Source of the DNA: Bacteroidales bacterium
GTDB lineage: Bacteria > Bacteroidota > Bacteroidia > Bacteroidales > F082
Assembly (NCBI GenBank): GCA_021647205.1
Contig: JAKIVD010000002.1
Span: 1-64,000, forward strand
Length of the DNA stretch: 64,000 bases
Direction: 5' to 3'
Under the pieces are notes generated by a model. The model was not told the DNA's origin. It worked only from the letters and a program-made list of their open reading frames with translations, and did no database searches. The stretch's first letter is position 1; every line of letters starts with the position of its first letter. Shown in pieces: positions 26,107-33,989 of the stretch. A program made the position numbers and the translations under genes.

Positions 26107-28020
26107 TCAATCTATTTTGTTAAAACTGGAAATCAGATTCGCAACTTTGTTCCAGTCGATACCGGTAACAGTGGCATACACTTCCTCATCTGTCCATTTT
26201 TGGCCTTCAAAAGCGGTCACATAGTTTTGTGCGTTTTGGCCGTCCTCAACCCCATAGTTTGCCTGCCCGTTCCCCGTGTTTGATGGCGGTTCAAAATGAT
26301 AAAGCGGTGCTTGCGAAACAGTCATTTTGTAATAATAGTAGTCTTTGTGTATGGTGTTTGTAAAGCCTTCCTGTTCGGCCACAAAACTAACCGTTTGCCC
26401 ATCGCTGCTTAATGTTCCCGAAATGGTGTTGGTATTGCTCCAGGAGGTTCCGTCACCCTCTGTTAGGGTTCCTGAGAAACTAAGGCCACTCCATTCTAAA
26501 TTTCCGTAATCAGCAATTTGGGCCCAGTCTGTCCCGTAAAGGGACGGGTTATCCCAAATGGTAATATTGGTTGAGCCACCTGAACCGAAATAACAACGCA
26601 TCAGGTCGCTGGTTAACATAAACTCTTTTACCCCTCCCTGAGTACCAATACTTACATTTGCCGTCGCACTTCCGATACTACTGCCATTGCTTTTGTCGAT
26701 TACCTCCACCTTCAGCAGGTATGCCCCATCTTCACTCCAGGTAATATTTACGGCATTGCTGGCGGTAACCGGAGAAGAACCATCACCAATATCCCAAACA
26801 TACTCCAGTTCGCTAATATCTGAAACAACTTCACATTTAAAAGGATAGGCCACTCCGGCTTCGCCAGGATTACTTACCGGTGCGCCGTCATCCGACAAGG
26901 CTATTAGTTTTACAGAAATATCGCCCCAAAGTGTAAGCTTGCCATCACCTGTATAATGAATACTAATTGTTCTGCCTGATTCATTATACGATTTGTCAAC
27001 AGCAGCATCATTCATCCAGTCTTCAAGGTTCATTGGTGCTGTTTTTGATGTGTCACTCATGAAGGCAAGGGAATTAATGTCCCAGTTTGCACAATGGTAT
27101 CCCTGAACCGACCAGTCGAAGCCCAAATAAGCACCATCGCCAAAATCGTCAATGATATCAGGCCAGCCACCTAAAAAACTAAAGCAGAACCCCCCGTAAA
27201 AAAACAGGGTGTCGTTGCCAAAATCATTATGACTGCTAATAAAATCAGGCGATACACAGTATTTTGTTCCATTAGTAAACCTCATGGTTTTAATCACTGG
27301 AATGCTACCGGTTTTTATTTCGTCCCAATATTTTTGCGAGGTATTTTCACTTGCAGTTTCACCGGTCACATAATAAATTTCGGTAATGTAATCTTCTTTT
27401 GGCCATGGTATTCCATGCCCCGACATATCAATAATTCCGTAACCGGCCAATTGTGTCAGGCGGTCGAGTGTAACCTCACCATCTTTTAAATAATCGGTAA
27501 CACCTATTCCTACACGGCTAAGATTGGAACTGTTTAAGTTGTGAACCTGATCGGTATAATAACTAAACTCAGAATAAGCGGCATCCATTTGTAGCATTTT
27601 TCTGCCATTCACAAGCGATTTAAGGTCATTTTCCGCATTGATATCTTCACCTTGTCGTCCGGAATCGGTTGATTTTTTGTAATCAAATAGTTTTCCTTTT
27701 AAAAACAAACCTCCGCGCATTCCGTTGGCATATTGTACCGCAATTCCTTTGCTGTTTATTGTTGCTTCAGTAACGGATGGACTAGCCTCAAAAGACTGTT
27801 GTGCCCTATTTATTGCATCCAGCGAATCCATGCTTAGAAACCAATCATCCAGGTTATTGCTAACCTCATCTTGCAGATTGAGCACCTCCTCGTAAGATGC
27901 TTTATCCTCTTCGGTCCAGCCCTCGTCGTCTCCGGTTTTACGGCAGGAAGCCCAAAAAAAAGTAGTGGAAAATAAAACGATGCTTAGGACGGCCAGAATC
28001 AATTTTTTCATCATATTCAT
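26107..28020 (-). CDS. PKD-containing lipoprotein with caspase-like His/Cys pair
   Basis: A 637-residue lipoprotein: the signal peptide ends in lipobox W-A-S-C26. Residues about 130-310 resemble a clan CD (caspase/gingipain fold) layout. A hydrophobic strand ends in IIDMSGHG (H202) and, 77 residues later, another ends in LFFYGGFCFS (C279), followed by GAYLGFDWSV. A PKD domain lies at about 383-458 (VWDIGDGSSPVTASN). The C-terminal part from about 465 is beta-rich (FSGTLTEGDGTSW, ISGTLSSDGQTV) and unassigned. I do not recognise the whole protein, and the peptidase idea rests on the motif spacing only. ATG 28020 is used; ATGs two and three codons later are equally possible. Confidence 0.72.
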   Translation of the reverse strand: MNMMKKLILAVLSIVLFSTTFFWASCRKTGDDEGWTEEDKASYEEVLNLQDEVSNNLDDWFLSMDSLDAINRAQQSFEASPSVTEATINSKGIAVQYANGMRGGLFLKGKLFDYKKSTDSGRQGEDINAENDLKSLVNGRKMLQMDAAYSEFSYYTDQVHNLNSSNLSRVGIGVTDYLKDGEVTLDRLTQLAGYGIIDMSGHGIPWPKEDYITEIYYVTGETASENTSQKYWDEIKTGSIPVIKTMRFTNGTKYCVSPDFISSHNDFGNDTLFFYGGFCFSFLGGWPDIIDDFGDGAYLGFDWSVQGYHCANWDINSLAFMSDTSKTAPMNLEDWMNDAAVDKSYNESGRTISIHYTGDGKLTLWGDISVKLIALSDDGAPVSNPGEAGVAYPFKCEVVSDISELEYVWDIGDGSSPVTASNAVNITWSEDGAYLLKVEVIDKSNGSSIGSATANVSIGTQGGVKEFMLTSDLMRCYFGSGGSTNITIWDNPSLYGTDWAQIADYGNLEWSGLSFSGTLTEGDGTSWSNTNTISGTLSSDGQTVSFVAEQEGFTNTIHKDYYYYKMTVSQAPLYHFEPPSNTGNGQANYGVEDGQNAQNYVTAFEGQKWTDEEVYATVTGIDWNKVANLISSFNKID

Positions 28021-28048
28021 TGCGTGAGCATTAATAATTTGGATAGAA

Positions 28049-28056
28049 CAAATCTA
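28049..28056 (-). promoter_or_regulatory. Bacteroidota -7 box for the lipoprotein-esterase pair
   Basis: Read on the minus strand this is TAGATTTG, a match to TAnnTTTG, 28 bp before the ATG at 28020. Confidence 0.5.
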
Positions 28057-28130
28057 ACAATATTGTCCCGGCTAATTTTGGCGAAACCCTAATTTATAAA
28101 GAGTACATATAAGTTTTGAATAGTTGTATT

Positions 28131-28162
28131 TTTGAAAAATAATTGACTTAGCTTTACATTTG
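28131..28162 (+). promoter_or_regulatory. Bacteroidota promoter for radA
   Basis: TTTG at 28131-28134, 20 bp spacer, TACATTTG at 28155-28162. This is a full match to the TTTG/TAnnTTTG consensus with ideal spacing, 19 bp before the ATG at 28182. Confidence 0.75.
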
Positions 28163-28181
28163 CTTCAACAAATACATACCC

Positions 28182-29543
28182 ATGGCCAAAACCCAAACCA
28201 CTTATTTCTGCCAAAACTGTGGCAACCAGTCCAGCAAATGGCTGGGCAAATGTCCTGCCTGCGGCGAATGGAATACTTATCAGGAAGAAATCGTTAGCAG
28301 GAAAGAAGATAAAAAGGGGGGTTACCAAAAGCCGAAAAAATCAATCCGTCCGGTTGCTGTACAAGATATTACTTCTGAAAAAGAAAACCGGCTGAATACC
28401 CAAAGTGCTGAATTCAACCGCGTGCTGGGTGGCGGGATGGTGGCCGGCTCCATCGTGTTGATTGGCGGGGAACCGGGAATCGGGAAATCCACTTTATTGC
28501 TGCAAGTGGCCCTGAATATGGAAGGGTGCAGGGTTCTTTATGTTTCGGGCGAAGAAAGCTACCAACAAATTAAAATGCGTGCCGACCGCCTGGGATTGAA
28601 CAACCCGGAATGCTACATTCTGAACGAGACATTTTCGCGTGATATTTTCCGGCATATTGAAGAAGTGAAACCCGATTTAATCGTCATTGATTCCATTCAA
28701 ACCCTGCACACCGACACGCTGGAATCAACTGCCGGCAGCATTTCACAAATTCGCGAAACGGCTGCCGAGCTGCACCGCTTTGCCAAAACCACACAGGTGC
28801 CGGTCGTACTCATCGGGCACATTACCAAAGACGGCAACCTGGCCGGGCCGAAAGTATTGGAACACATGGTGGACACGGTTTTGCAATTTGAAGGCGACCG
28901 CCACCACGGTTTCCGGATTCTACGATCGGTGAAAAACCGTTTTGGTTCGACTTCGGAACTGGGCATTTTTGAAATGCAGTCGGAAGGCTTGCGCGAGGTA
29001 AGCAATCCCAGTGAAATATTATTATCGCAAAGGGACGAGGAAGTGAGTGGGGTTGCTATTGCCGCCACCATCGAAGGGCAACGCCCCATGCTGGTCGAAA
29101 CCCAGGCTTTGGTCAGCCCGGCAGCTTATGGTACACCCCAACGTTCGTCAACGGGTTTCGATTTGCGAAGGATGAACATGCTGCTGGCCGTCATTGAAAA
29201 ACGAAGCGGTGTACGAATCAGTGCCAAAGATGTTTTTCTGAACATCGCCGGTGGCCTGCGTGTTGACGATCCTGCCATCGATTTGGCCGTAGTGGCTGCC
29301 GTGCTTTCATCGGCTGAAGATATCCCCATCAGCAACAATATTTGCTTTGCCGGCGAAGTGGGCCTTTCGGGTGAAATCCGTGCGGTTTCACGCATCGAAA
29401 ACCGGATTTCCGAAGCCGAAAAACTGGGCTTTGAAAAAATGATTATTTCAAACTTCAACACCAAAGGCCTCGATTTGAAGAAGCTGAAAATTGAGATTGT
29501 CCCTGTCGGTAAGGTGTTGGATATGATGGAGGCGTTGTTTTAA
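28182..29543 (+). CDS. radA: DNA repair protein RadA (Sms)
   Basis: RecA-like ATPase/helicase that extends D-loops and processes branched DNA in recombination. The N-terminal zinc finger has C10-x2-C13 and C24-x2-C27. The ATPase core has Walker A GEPGIGKST near residue 91, and the RadA-specific VKNRFGSTSELGIFEM near residue 248. The C-terminal part is the Lon-like domain (LNIAGGLRVDDPAIDLAV). The 453-residue length is normal. A well-formed promoter sits just upstream. Confidence 0.97.
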   Translation: MAKTQTTYFCQNCGNQSSKWLGKCPACGEWNTYQEEIVSRKEDKKGGYQKPKKSIRPVAVQDITSEKENRLNTQSAEFNRVLGGGMVAGSIVLIGGEPGIGKSTLLLQVALNMEGCRVLYVSGEESYQQIKMRADRLGLNNPECYILNETFSRDIFRHIEEVKPDLIVIDSIQTLHTDTLESTAGSISQIRETAAELHRFAKTTQVPVVLIGHITKDGNLAGPKVLEHMVDTVLQFEGDRHHGFRILRSVKNRFGSTSELGIFEMQSEGLREVSNPSEILLSQRDEEVSGVAIAATIEGQRPMLVETQALVSPAAYGTPQRSSTGFDLRRMNMLLAVIEKRSGVRISAKDVFLNIAGGLRVDDPAIDLAVVAAVLSSAEDIPISNNICFAGEVGLSGEIRAVSRIENRISEAEKLGFEKMIISNFNTKGLDLKKLKIEIVPVGKVLDMMEALF

Positions 29544-29560
29544 CCTCATTTAACACCACC

Positions 29561-29651
29561 CTGTCATTTCGACAACCAAAGGGAGGAGAAATCGCCTTAA
29601 AAACACCCCTGTCATTTCGAGGGAAACGACCAACGGGAGTGACGAGAAATC
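29561..29651. repeat. Two copies of a ctgtcatttcga...gagaaatc repeat
   Basis: Copies at 29561-29593 and 29609-29651 share ctgtcatttcga at the left and gagaaatc at the right, with variable middle parts of different length. This looks like the short interspersed repeat seen between genes in many Bacteroidota. It lies downstream of radA in a 263-bp gap with no other feature. Confidence 0.65.
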
Positions 29652-29806
29652 TCCCGGGAGCAACCTTTTCTCTTTTGGGGATTTCCCGTCGCAATCCATC
29701 AGCTGGCAAAAAGCTTCCCTCGATAATACAATCAGCTCAAAAAAAGAAAACATCCGTCAACCTATTTTTTTAGATATTTGCAAACTCATTTTAAAACAAA
29801 AGAACA

Positions 29807-29992
29807 ATGGAAAATCAGAAAGATAAAGTTTGCTTATTCTGCAAGCAGGACGAAAATGCAGTGCCTTTGGTACAAGTCGATTATAAAGGACACAATTACT
29901 TCATTTGCCCACAGCACATTCCGGTGTTGATTCACGATCCGGGCCAGTTGGAAGGCATGCTTCCTGATGCCGGGAATTTGCAGGCAGGATAG
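29807..29992 (+). CDS. Small zinc-binding protein
   Basis: A 61-residue protein with a likely single zinc site formed by C9-x2-C12 and C34-x2-H37 on either side of a short beta hairpin (VPLVQVDYKGHNYFICPQH). The spacing is that of a small treble-clef or ribbon zinc finger. No signal peptide is present. The function is unknown; small proteins of this type occur as stand-alone genes in this phylum. It starts with ATG and has no operon partner. Confidence 0.65.
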   Translation: MENQKDKVCLFCKQDENAVPLVQVDYKGHNYFICPQHIPVLIHDPGQLEGMLPDAGNLQAG

Positions 29993-30060
29993 GTTTCTGT
30001 CAACAGCCGGCAGTCAACAGTCTTAATTTTATAAGTGAGGTTGAACTTTAACCGAAAGAA

Positions 30061-30240
30061 GTGGCAACAGGATTTCGAAATTTATTGGTTTATCAAAAAG
30101 GCTTTTCATTGGCGATGGATATTTTTGAAATGATTAAAGCATTTCCCAAAGAGGAGCAGTTTGATGAATACAATAACAGGTCAATTGAAATTGGCAAACT
30201 ATTAAACGATATTTTAAATAATCCTCAAAAGTACAGTTAA
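30061..30240 (+). pseudogene. Internally deleted four-helix-bundle (S23-type) protein
   Basis: A 59-codon frame starting with GTG at 30061 and ending TAA at 30238-30240. The first half (GFRNLLVYQKGFSLAM, then AFPKEEQF) matches the N-terminus of the four-helix-bundle family first described from 23S rRNA intervening sequences. The second half (IEIGKLLNDILNNPQKY) matches that family's last helix. Normal members are about 120 residues, so roughly the middle two helices are missing, and the joint is in frame. It is probably a decayed gene, though translation of the short form cannot be excluded. Confidence 0.7.
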
Positions 30241-30271
30241 CAAATTATTGACTGCGGACTGAAGACTTTCC

Positions 30272-31111
30272 CTACCCCAGCCTTTTCAATAAATTTACTT
30301 CACTTTCCTTCAGCATCCGCCATTTGCCGCGGGGGAGGTCTTTTTTGGTGAGGCCGGCAAAAAACACCCGGTCGAGCTTGATAACATTGTAGCCCAGGCT
30401 CTCAAAAACACGCCGTACAATCCGGTTGCGGCCCGAATGCAATTCGATGCCAATTTGTTTTTTGTCGTTGTCGCGGGTGGTGTAGGCAATGGTATCCGGC
30501 TTGATAAAACCATCTTCCAATTGCATCCCGCCGGCAATTTTATCCAGGTCATCCTTCTTCAAATTCTTGTCGAGGAAAACGTGGTATATTTTTTTAACCC
30601 CAAATTTGGGGTGGGTCAGTTTCTTGGTCATCTCCCCATCGTTGGTAAACAACAGTAAACCAAGGGTGTTGCGGTCGAGCCGTCCCACCGGGTAAATCCT
30701 TTCTTTGCAGGCATTTTCAACCAGGGTCATTACCGTCCTCCGGTTTTGGGGATCATCCAAAGTGGTAATAAAACCTTTGGGCTTGTTCAATAAAAGATAG
30801 CGTAACTTTTCTCTTTTTAGTGTTTGTCCGGCGTATTGGACCTTGTCAGATGGTAACACTTTTGTCCCCAGTTGGGTCACGACTTTTCCGTTGATTTTTA
30901 CCACACCACTCTCAATCAGGCGGTCGGCCTCACGGCGTGAGCAAACACCTGCATCAGCCAGGTATTTGTTAAGCCGGGTCAGGTTGTCTGGTTTGTGTGA
31001 TTTTGAAGTGGGTTTCTTTTTTGAAAAACCGGATTTCTTCCTATTTTCACGAATTTCTTTTCTTTCCGGTTTCCGTCCACCACTATTACTTTTCTTTCCT
31101 TTGTTATTCAT
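30272..31111 (-). CDS. rluB: 23S rRNA pseudouridine synthase B family
   Basis: A 279-residue RsuA/RluB-family enzyme that isomerises a uridine in ribosomal RNA. A lysine/arginine-rich tail (residues 1-45) precedes an S4 RNA-binding domain (about 47-95, TRLNKYLADAGVCSRREADR). The catalytic domain contains the aspartate motif GRLDRNTLGLLLF and the closing GRNRIVRRVFESLGY. The frame stays open to 31144, but ATG 31111 lies behind the promoter box at 31133-31140. RluB and RluE/F cannot be told apart with certainty, but the length and S4 domain favour RluB. Confidence 0.9.
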   Translation of the reverse strand: MNNKGKKSNSGGRKPERKEIRENRKKSGFSKKKPTSKSHKPDNLTRLNKYLADAGVCSRREADRLIESGVVKINGKVVTQLGTKVLPSDKVQYAGQTLKREKLRYLLLNKPKGFITTLDDPQNRRTVMTLVENACKERIYPVGRLDRNTLGLLLFTNDGEMTKKLTHPKFGVKKIYHVFLDKNLKKDDLDKIAGGMQLEDGFIKPDTIAYTTRDNDKKQIGIELHSGRNRIVRRVFESLGYNVIKLDRVFFAGLTKKDLPRGKWRMLKESEVNLLKRLG

Positions 31112-31132
31112 GTTCAGGTAAATATGAGCGTG

Positions 31133-31140
31133 CAAAATTA
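31133..31140 (-). promoter_or_regulatory. Bacteroidota -7 box for rluB
   Basis: Read on the minus strand this is TAATTTTG, a match to TAnnTTTG, 21 bp before the ATG at 31111. It overlaps the longer open frame and so supports the shorter start. Confidence 0.55.
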
Positions 31141-31191
31141 GCAAATGTTTGTTCCTAAAACGGAAACTTCGTCAATTATAAAAAAACAGGC

Positions 31192-31222
31192 TTGCTTTTC
31201 GCCTCATTTTTGCTTATATTTG
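31192..31222 (+). promoter_or_regulatory. Bacteroidota promoter for the universal stress protein
   Basis: TTG at 31192-31194, 20 bp spacer, TATATTTG at 31215-31222, 28 bp before the ATG at 31251. Confidence 0.65.
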
Positions 31223-31250
31223 ACAAGGTCAATCCGTAAATACAAAAACC

Positions 31251-32372
31251 ATGTCTGAGAAAATTATTACCCTGGCAACCCTTACCTACATGAGGGCCCA
31301 GTTGTTGAGTGCGATGCTTGAGAAAAACGGCATTGAGTGTTTTATGACCAATATTAACCGCATTAAAGAATCAGCGGGAGGGGTCAAAGTGAAAATTCAG
31401 GAAAAGGATGCAGCCAGTGCAGTGCGTGTGTTCGAAGATTTTAAAGGCGCTTATGGCAGGCAAAAACAGCAGGCGGTGGAATACATGCGCAGCATCCGGC
31501 GCATACTGGTCCCGGTTGACTTTAGCCCACATGCCGAGAATGCCGCTTTCTATGCCTTACAACTGGCCACGGTTTTAAAAGCCGAAATCAAGTTAATCAA
31601 TGCGTATCTTGATCCGATGGGCACCCCACAATCCTACCTCGAATCCTATACTTACCAATTAAACCTCGATAAAATTATCTGCGAAATTGAAGAGGAAACA
31701 GAACGAAGCCTCAGAGCAATCGCCGCCCGCATTGCGGAAAAAATTGAAAAAGAAAACCTGCACGGGGTGAATATTTTGTGGGACATGCACAAAGGGAATG
31801 CGGTAAATGCAATCTTGAATGAGGCGCATGATTACCAGCCCGGAATTATTATTATGGGCACCCGGGGCAGTGAGCTGGAAGGCCTGCGGTCCTTTGGCAG
31901 TGTAACCGCCCAGCTTATCGAGAAGGCACAACTCCCCATCCTGGCAGTGCCCCAAAACTACAACGGACGGGCGGCAAGCCTGCCCAAGCGTGTTTTGTAC
32001 GCCACCAATTTCGACCAGACTGATTATGCTGCTTTGCGCCGCCTGGTTTCTTTCATCAAACCTTTTAAGTCGAAATTGTTTTGTGTACATGCCGCCCTTC
32101 AGGACTCGGAAGCAATTGATGAAATGCGCCTGCGTAAAATCAGGAAATACCTGTCGGAAACGGTGGACAGTCAAAATATTGAGTGTGGCCTCCTTAAGAC
32201 GGTTGACCTCCAGCAGGGCATCGATGATTTTATAAAAGAACGGGAAATAGACTTGATGGCGCTGACCACACACAAGCGGAATTTCTTTGAGCGGATATTT
32301 ATGCCCAGTATTACAAAAAAATTTCTATTCCAGACCGATATCCCATTGCTCGTTTTTCAATCACTTCCGTAA
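31251..32372 (+). CDS. Tandem universal stress protein with DUF2007-like N-terminus
   Basis: A 373-residue cytoplasmic protein of three parts. Residues 1-65 resemble the DUF2007 signal-transducing fold (TYMRAQLLSAMLEKNGIECF). Residues about 83-217 are a UspA domain with an intact ATP motif, GTRG then nine residues then GS (near 202-216). Residues about 228-373 are a second UspA domain whose nucleotide loop is degenerate (TTHKRNFFERIFMPS). The fusion suggests one ATP-binding and one structural or regulatory Usp half. The last 16 bp overlap the converging small membrane-protein gene at 32357-32527. Confidence 0.87.
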   Translation: MSEKIITLATLTYMRAQLLSAMLEKNGIECFMTNINRIKESAGGVKVKIQEKDAASAVRVFEDFKGAYGRQKQQAVEYMRSIRRILVPVDFSPHAENAAFYALQLATVLKAEIKLINAYLDPMGTPQSYLESYTYQLNLDKIICEIEEETERSLRAIAARIAEKIEKENLHGVNILWDMHKGNAVNAILNEAHDYQPGIIIMGTRGSELEGLRSFGSVTAQLIEKAQLPILAVPQNYNGRAASLPKRVLYATNFDQTDYAALRRLVSFIKPFKSKLFCVHAALQDSEAIDEMRLRKIRKYLSETVDSQNIECGLLKTVDLQQGIDDFIKEREIDLMALTTHKRNFFERIFMPSITKKFLFQTDIPLLVFQSLP

Positions 32373-32527
32373 TCGGAAAGGATGATGTAAGCTACCATCA
32401 AGCCGACAAAAAGGCCGCAAACCAAAAGATGACAACTACCCATCCAGAGTTTCAGCAGCAACAAAGCCAGTAAAACGGTCAGGGTAATCCGACCAAGCCA
32501 TTTTCGCTTAAACCGGAAGCGCTTCAT
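32357..32527 (-). CDS. Small membrane protein coupled to yraN
   Basis: A 56-residue protein starting MKRFRFKRKW, followed by two hydrophobic stretches (about residues 14-27 and 32-50) and a short acidic tail. The basic N-terminus predicts a cytoplasmic start. Its ATG (32525-32527) overlaps the TGA stop of yraN (32524-32526) as ATGA, a typical sign of translational coupling. The stop at 32357-32359 lies inside the end of the converging universal stress gene. Function unknown. The gene is supported by coupling, membrane-protein composition and an otherwise empty 150-bp stretch. Confidence 0.62.
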   Translation of the reverse strand: MKRFRFKRKWLGRITLTVLLALLLLKLWMGSCHLLVCGLFVGLMVAYIILSDYGSD

Positions 32528-32898
32528 TCCTCGTTTTCTTGATCAGGGTAAAACGCATCCCGGATGTGATAGATTTCAGGCTTGCCCTCTTTCAGGATAA
32601 TGGAAACGATGTCGAAACGCGAATCGCAATCCAGTTCTTTTTCTTCAAGATAGGCTTCGGTAGCCCGGATCAAAAAAGCTTCTTTTCGGAAATCAACCGC
32701 GTCTTCGGGAGGACCAAAGTAGTCGGTGCTGCGGGTTTTCACTTCCACTATCACCAGTTCATCGCCATCCATGGCAACAATATCAATCTCATCCTTGTCG
32801 TGCCGCCAGTTGGTTTCAAGGATGGAATAACCTTTTTCTTCAAGCATTTTACGGGCAATCAACTCCCCCTCTTTCCCCAACTGATTGTGTTGTGCCAT
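32524..32898 (-). CDS. YraN/UPF0102 family protein
   Basis: A 124-residue protein with a restriction-endonuclease-like fold. The PD-(D/E)xK-type residues appear as DEIDIVAMDGDELVIVEVKTR (D and E, then E-x-K). The N-terminal GKEGELIARKMLEEKGY and GPPEDAVDFRK are also typical. The family's biological role remains undefined; a nuclease-like activity is only inferred from the fold. The frame is open to 32931, but ATG 32898 (MAQHNQLGKEGE) is the usual family start. The stop overlaps the start of the small membrane protein. Confidence 0.87.
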   Translation of the reverse strand: MAQHNQLGKEGELIARKMLEEKGYSILETNWRHDKDEIDIVAMDGDELVIVEVKTRSTDYFGPPEDAVDFRKEAFLIRATEAYLEEKELDCDSRFDIVSIILKEGKPEIYHIRDAFYPDQENEE

Positions 32899-32967
32899 AG
32901 GCATTGAATCATGGATTGGTTTATCCGACAAATGAACCCGGCCAAAAAATGTTTAATAAAAACCTGC

Positions 32968-33573
32968 CTAAAACCATTGCATTGAGAAACCAATATTGAC
33001 GATGCCTTTGTAACCGAAACCAAATTCGGCAAAACCGGCAAATTTGGTGCCCAGCCGCAGCCCGATTACATTAAGCTGGTAGGCAACACCGCTGATATTT
33101 CCGGTAGTGGCTATTTGTTCGGGGGTTGTGAGTGTTTCGGTGCCATACGTAAAACCCAATCCCAAACCCGAATACAGCTGAACCGGCCCCTGGTTGCGGT
33201 AACGGTACTCCCCTTCAATGGCAGCCGTAATAAACGTGCGTTTCAGTTCCCCGGCATATTGTCCCACATTGTAAATTTCGCTGGTATTGGCACTGGCCCC
33301 GGCCGTTACGCCCCACAACCAGTTTTCGTTTTTCCCAATATGGCGGTATGTAATAAACACGCCGCCCGTTCCGCTGTAATTATCACGCACATAGCGTTTT
33401 TCAGGATACAATTCATCCAGCATACTGGTGTTCACATCAAAAAACTGGTCGGGTGTAAACATCGCATAACCAATCTGTAAATCGTGGTGATCGTACGAAC
33501 GCATATAACTTTGCGCCTGCATACCCAAACCGGCCAGCAACATCGCACAAAACAAAAAGACAGCTTTTTTCAT
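32968..33573 (-). CDS. Outer-membrane beta-barrel protein
   Basis: A 201-residue protein with signal peptide (1-21, ending GMQAQ) and alternating hydrophobic beta strands, for example VFITYRHIG, ITAAIEGEYRYR and LYSGLGLGFTYG. The C-terminus ends in an aromatic residue (GFSMQWF), as in outer-membrane barrels. The size suggests an eight-stranded barrel of the OmpX/OmpW kind. No specific function can be assigned. ATG 33573 starts the signal peptide and lies 18 bp behind the -7 box at 33591-33598. Confidence 0.78.
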   Translation of the reverse strand: MKKAVFLFCAMLLAGLGMQAQSYMRSYDHHDLQIGYAMFTPDQFFDVNTSMLDELYPEKRYVRDNYSGTGGVFITYRHIGKNENWLWGVTAGASANTSEIYNVGQYAGELKRTFITAAIEGEYRYRNQGPVQLYSGLGLGFTYGTETLTTPEQIATTGNISGVAYQLNVIGLRLGTKFAGFAEFGFGYKGIVNIGFSMQWF

Positions 33574-33590
33574 AATTCTGAAATTCAACC

Positions 33591-33598
33591 CAAAAGTA
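33591..33598 (-). promoter_or_regulatory. Bacteroidota -7 box for the barrel gene
   Basis: Read on the minus strand this is TACTTTTG, a match to TAnnTTTG, 17 bp before the ATG at 33573. Confidence 0.55.
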
Positions 33599-33614
33599 GT
33601 ACATTTTACACATA

Positions 33615-33830
33615 TTGCGGGCGGGGCCACAGAATTATTTATACAGTTTGGGGGGCAGCCGCCCCGCCTGCGTAAAAACTCCGGCGGGTCGCCGGGCTTT
33701 CCGCTTTAGCGGCTTTGTTGCGCTTGTGTTTCACAACGGTCGTGCGGGGGCTTTCTTCGTCAGCCGCCGCCGCCCGGTTCAACAGCAAGCGCAACTGCAG
33801 CCGGCTACCGCTGCAATCCCTGCCGCAGTG
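33615..33830. other. GC-rich intergenic stretch of unlike composition
   Basis: Within the 416-bp gap before xseA, about 33650-33830 is far richer in G and C than its surroundings (for example gggcagccgccccgcctgcg and gtcagccgccgccgcccgg). Its frames read as arginine/alanine-rich peptides that do not resemble a real protein. The flank 33840-33985 is ordinary AT-rich leader DNA. The stretch may be a remnant of transferred DNA or a structured element. Confidence 0.45.
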
Positions 33831-33989
33831 GAAACTTCAATCATAAACCCCACTGTACAGAACTCCCCGGTTGCCTGGAATTTGAAATCCCAAACCCTAA
33901 AACCCAAATTAAAATTTTGGATTTGTGGTAAACAGCCAGACAGAAACTTTTACCAAAATACGCTACCTTCGCTCAGTTGAAATTGACAG

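Noticed and set aside
33615-33980. 121-codon frame in the GC-rich gap before xseA
   Set aside because: The composition is that of noncoding GC-rich DNA, with no start context or recognisable domain. The stretch is listed as an unexplained region instead.
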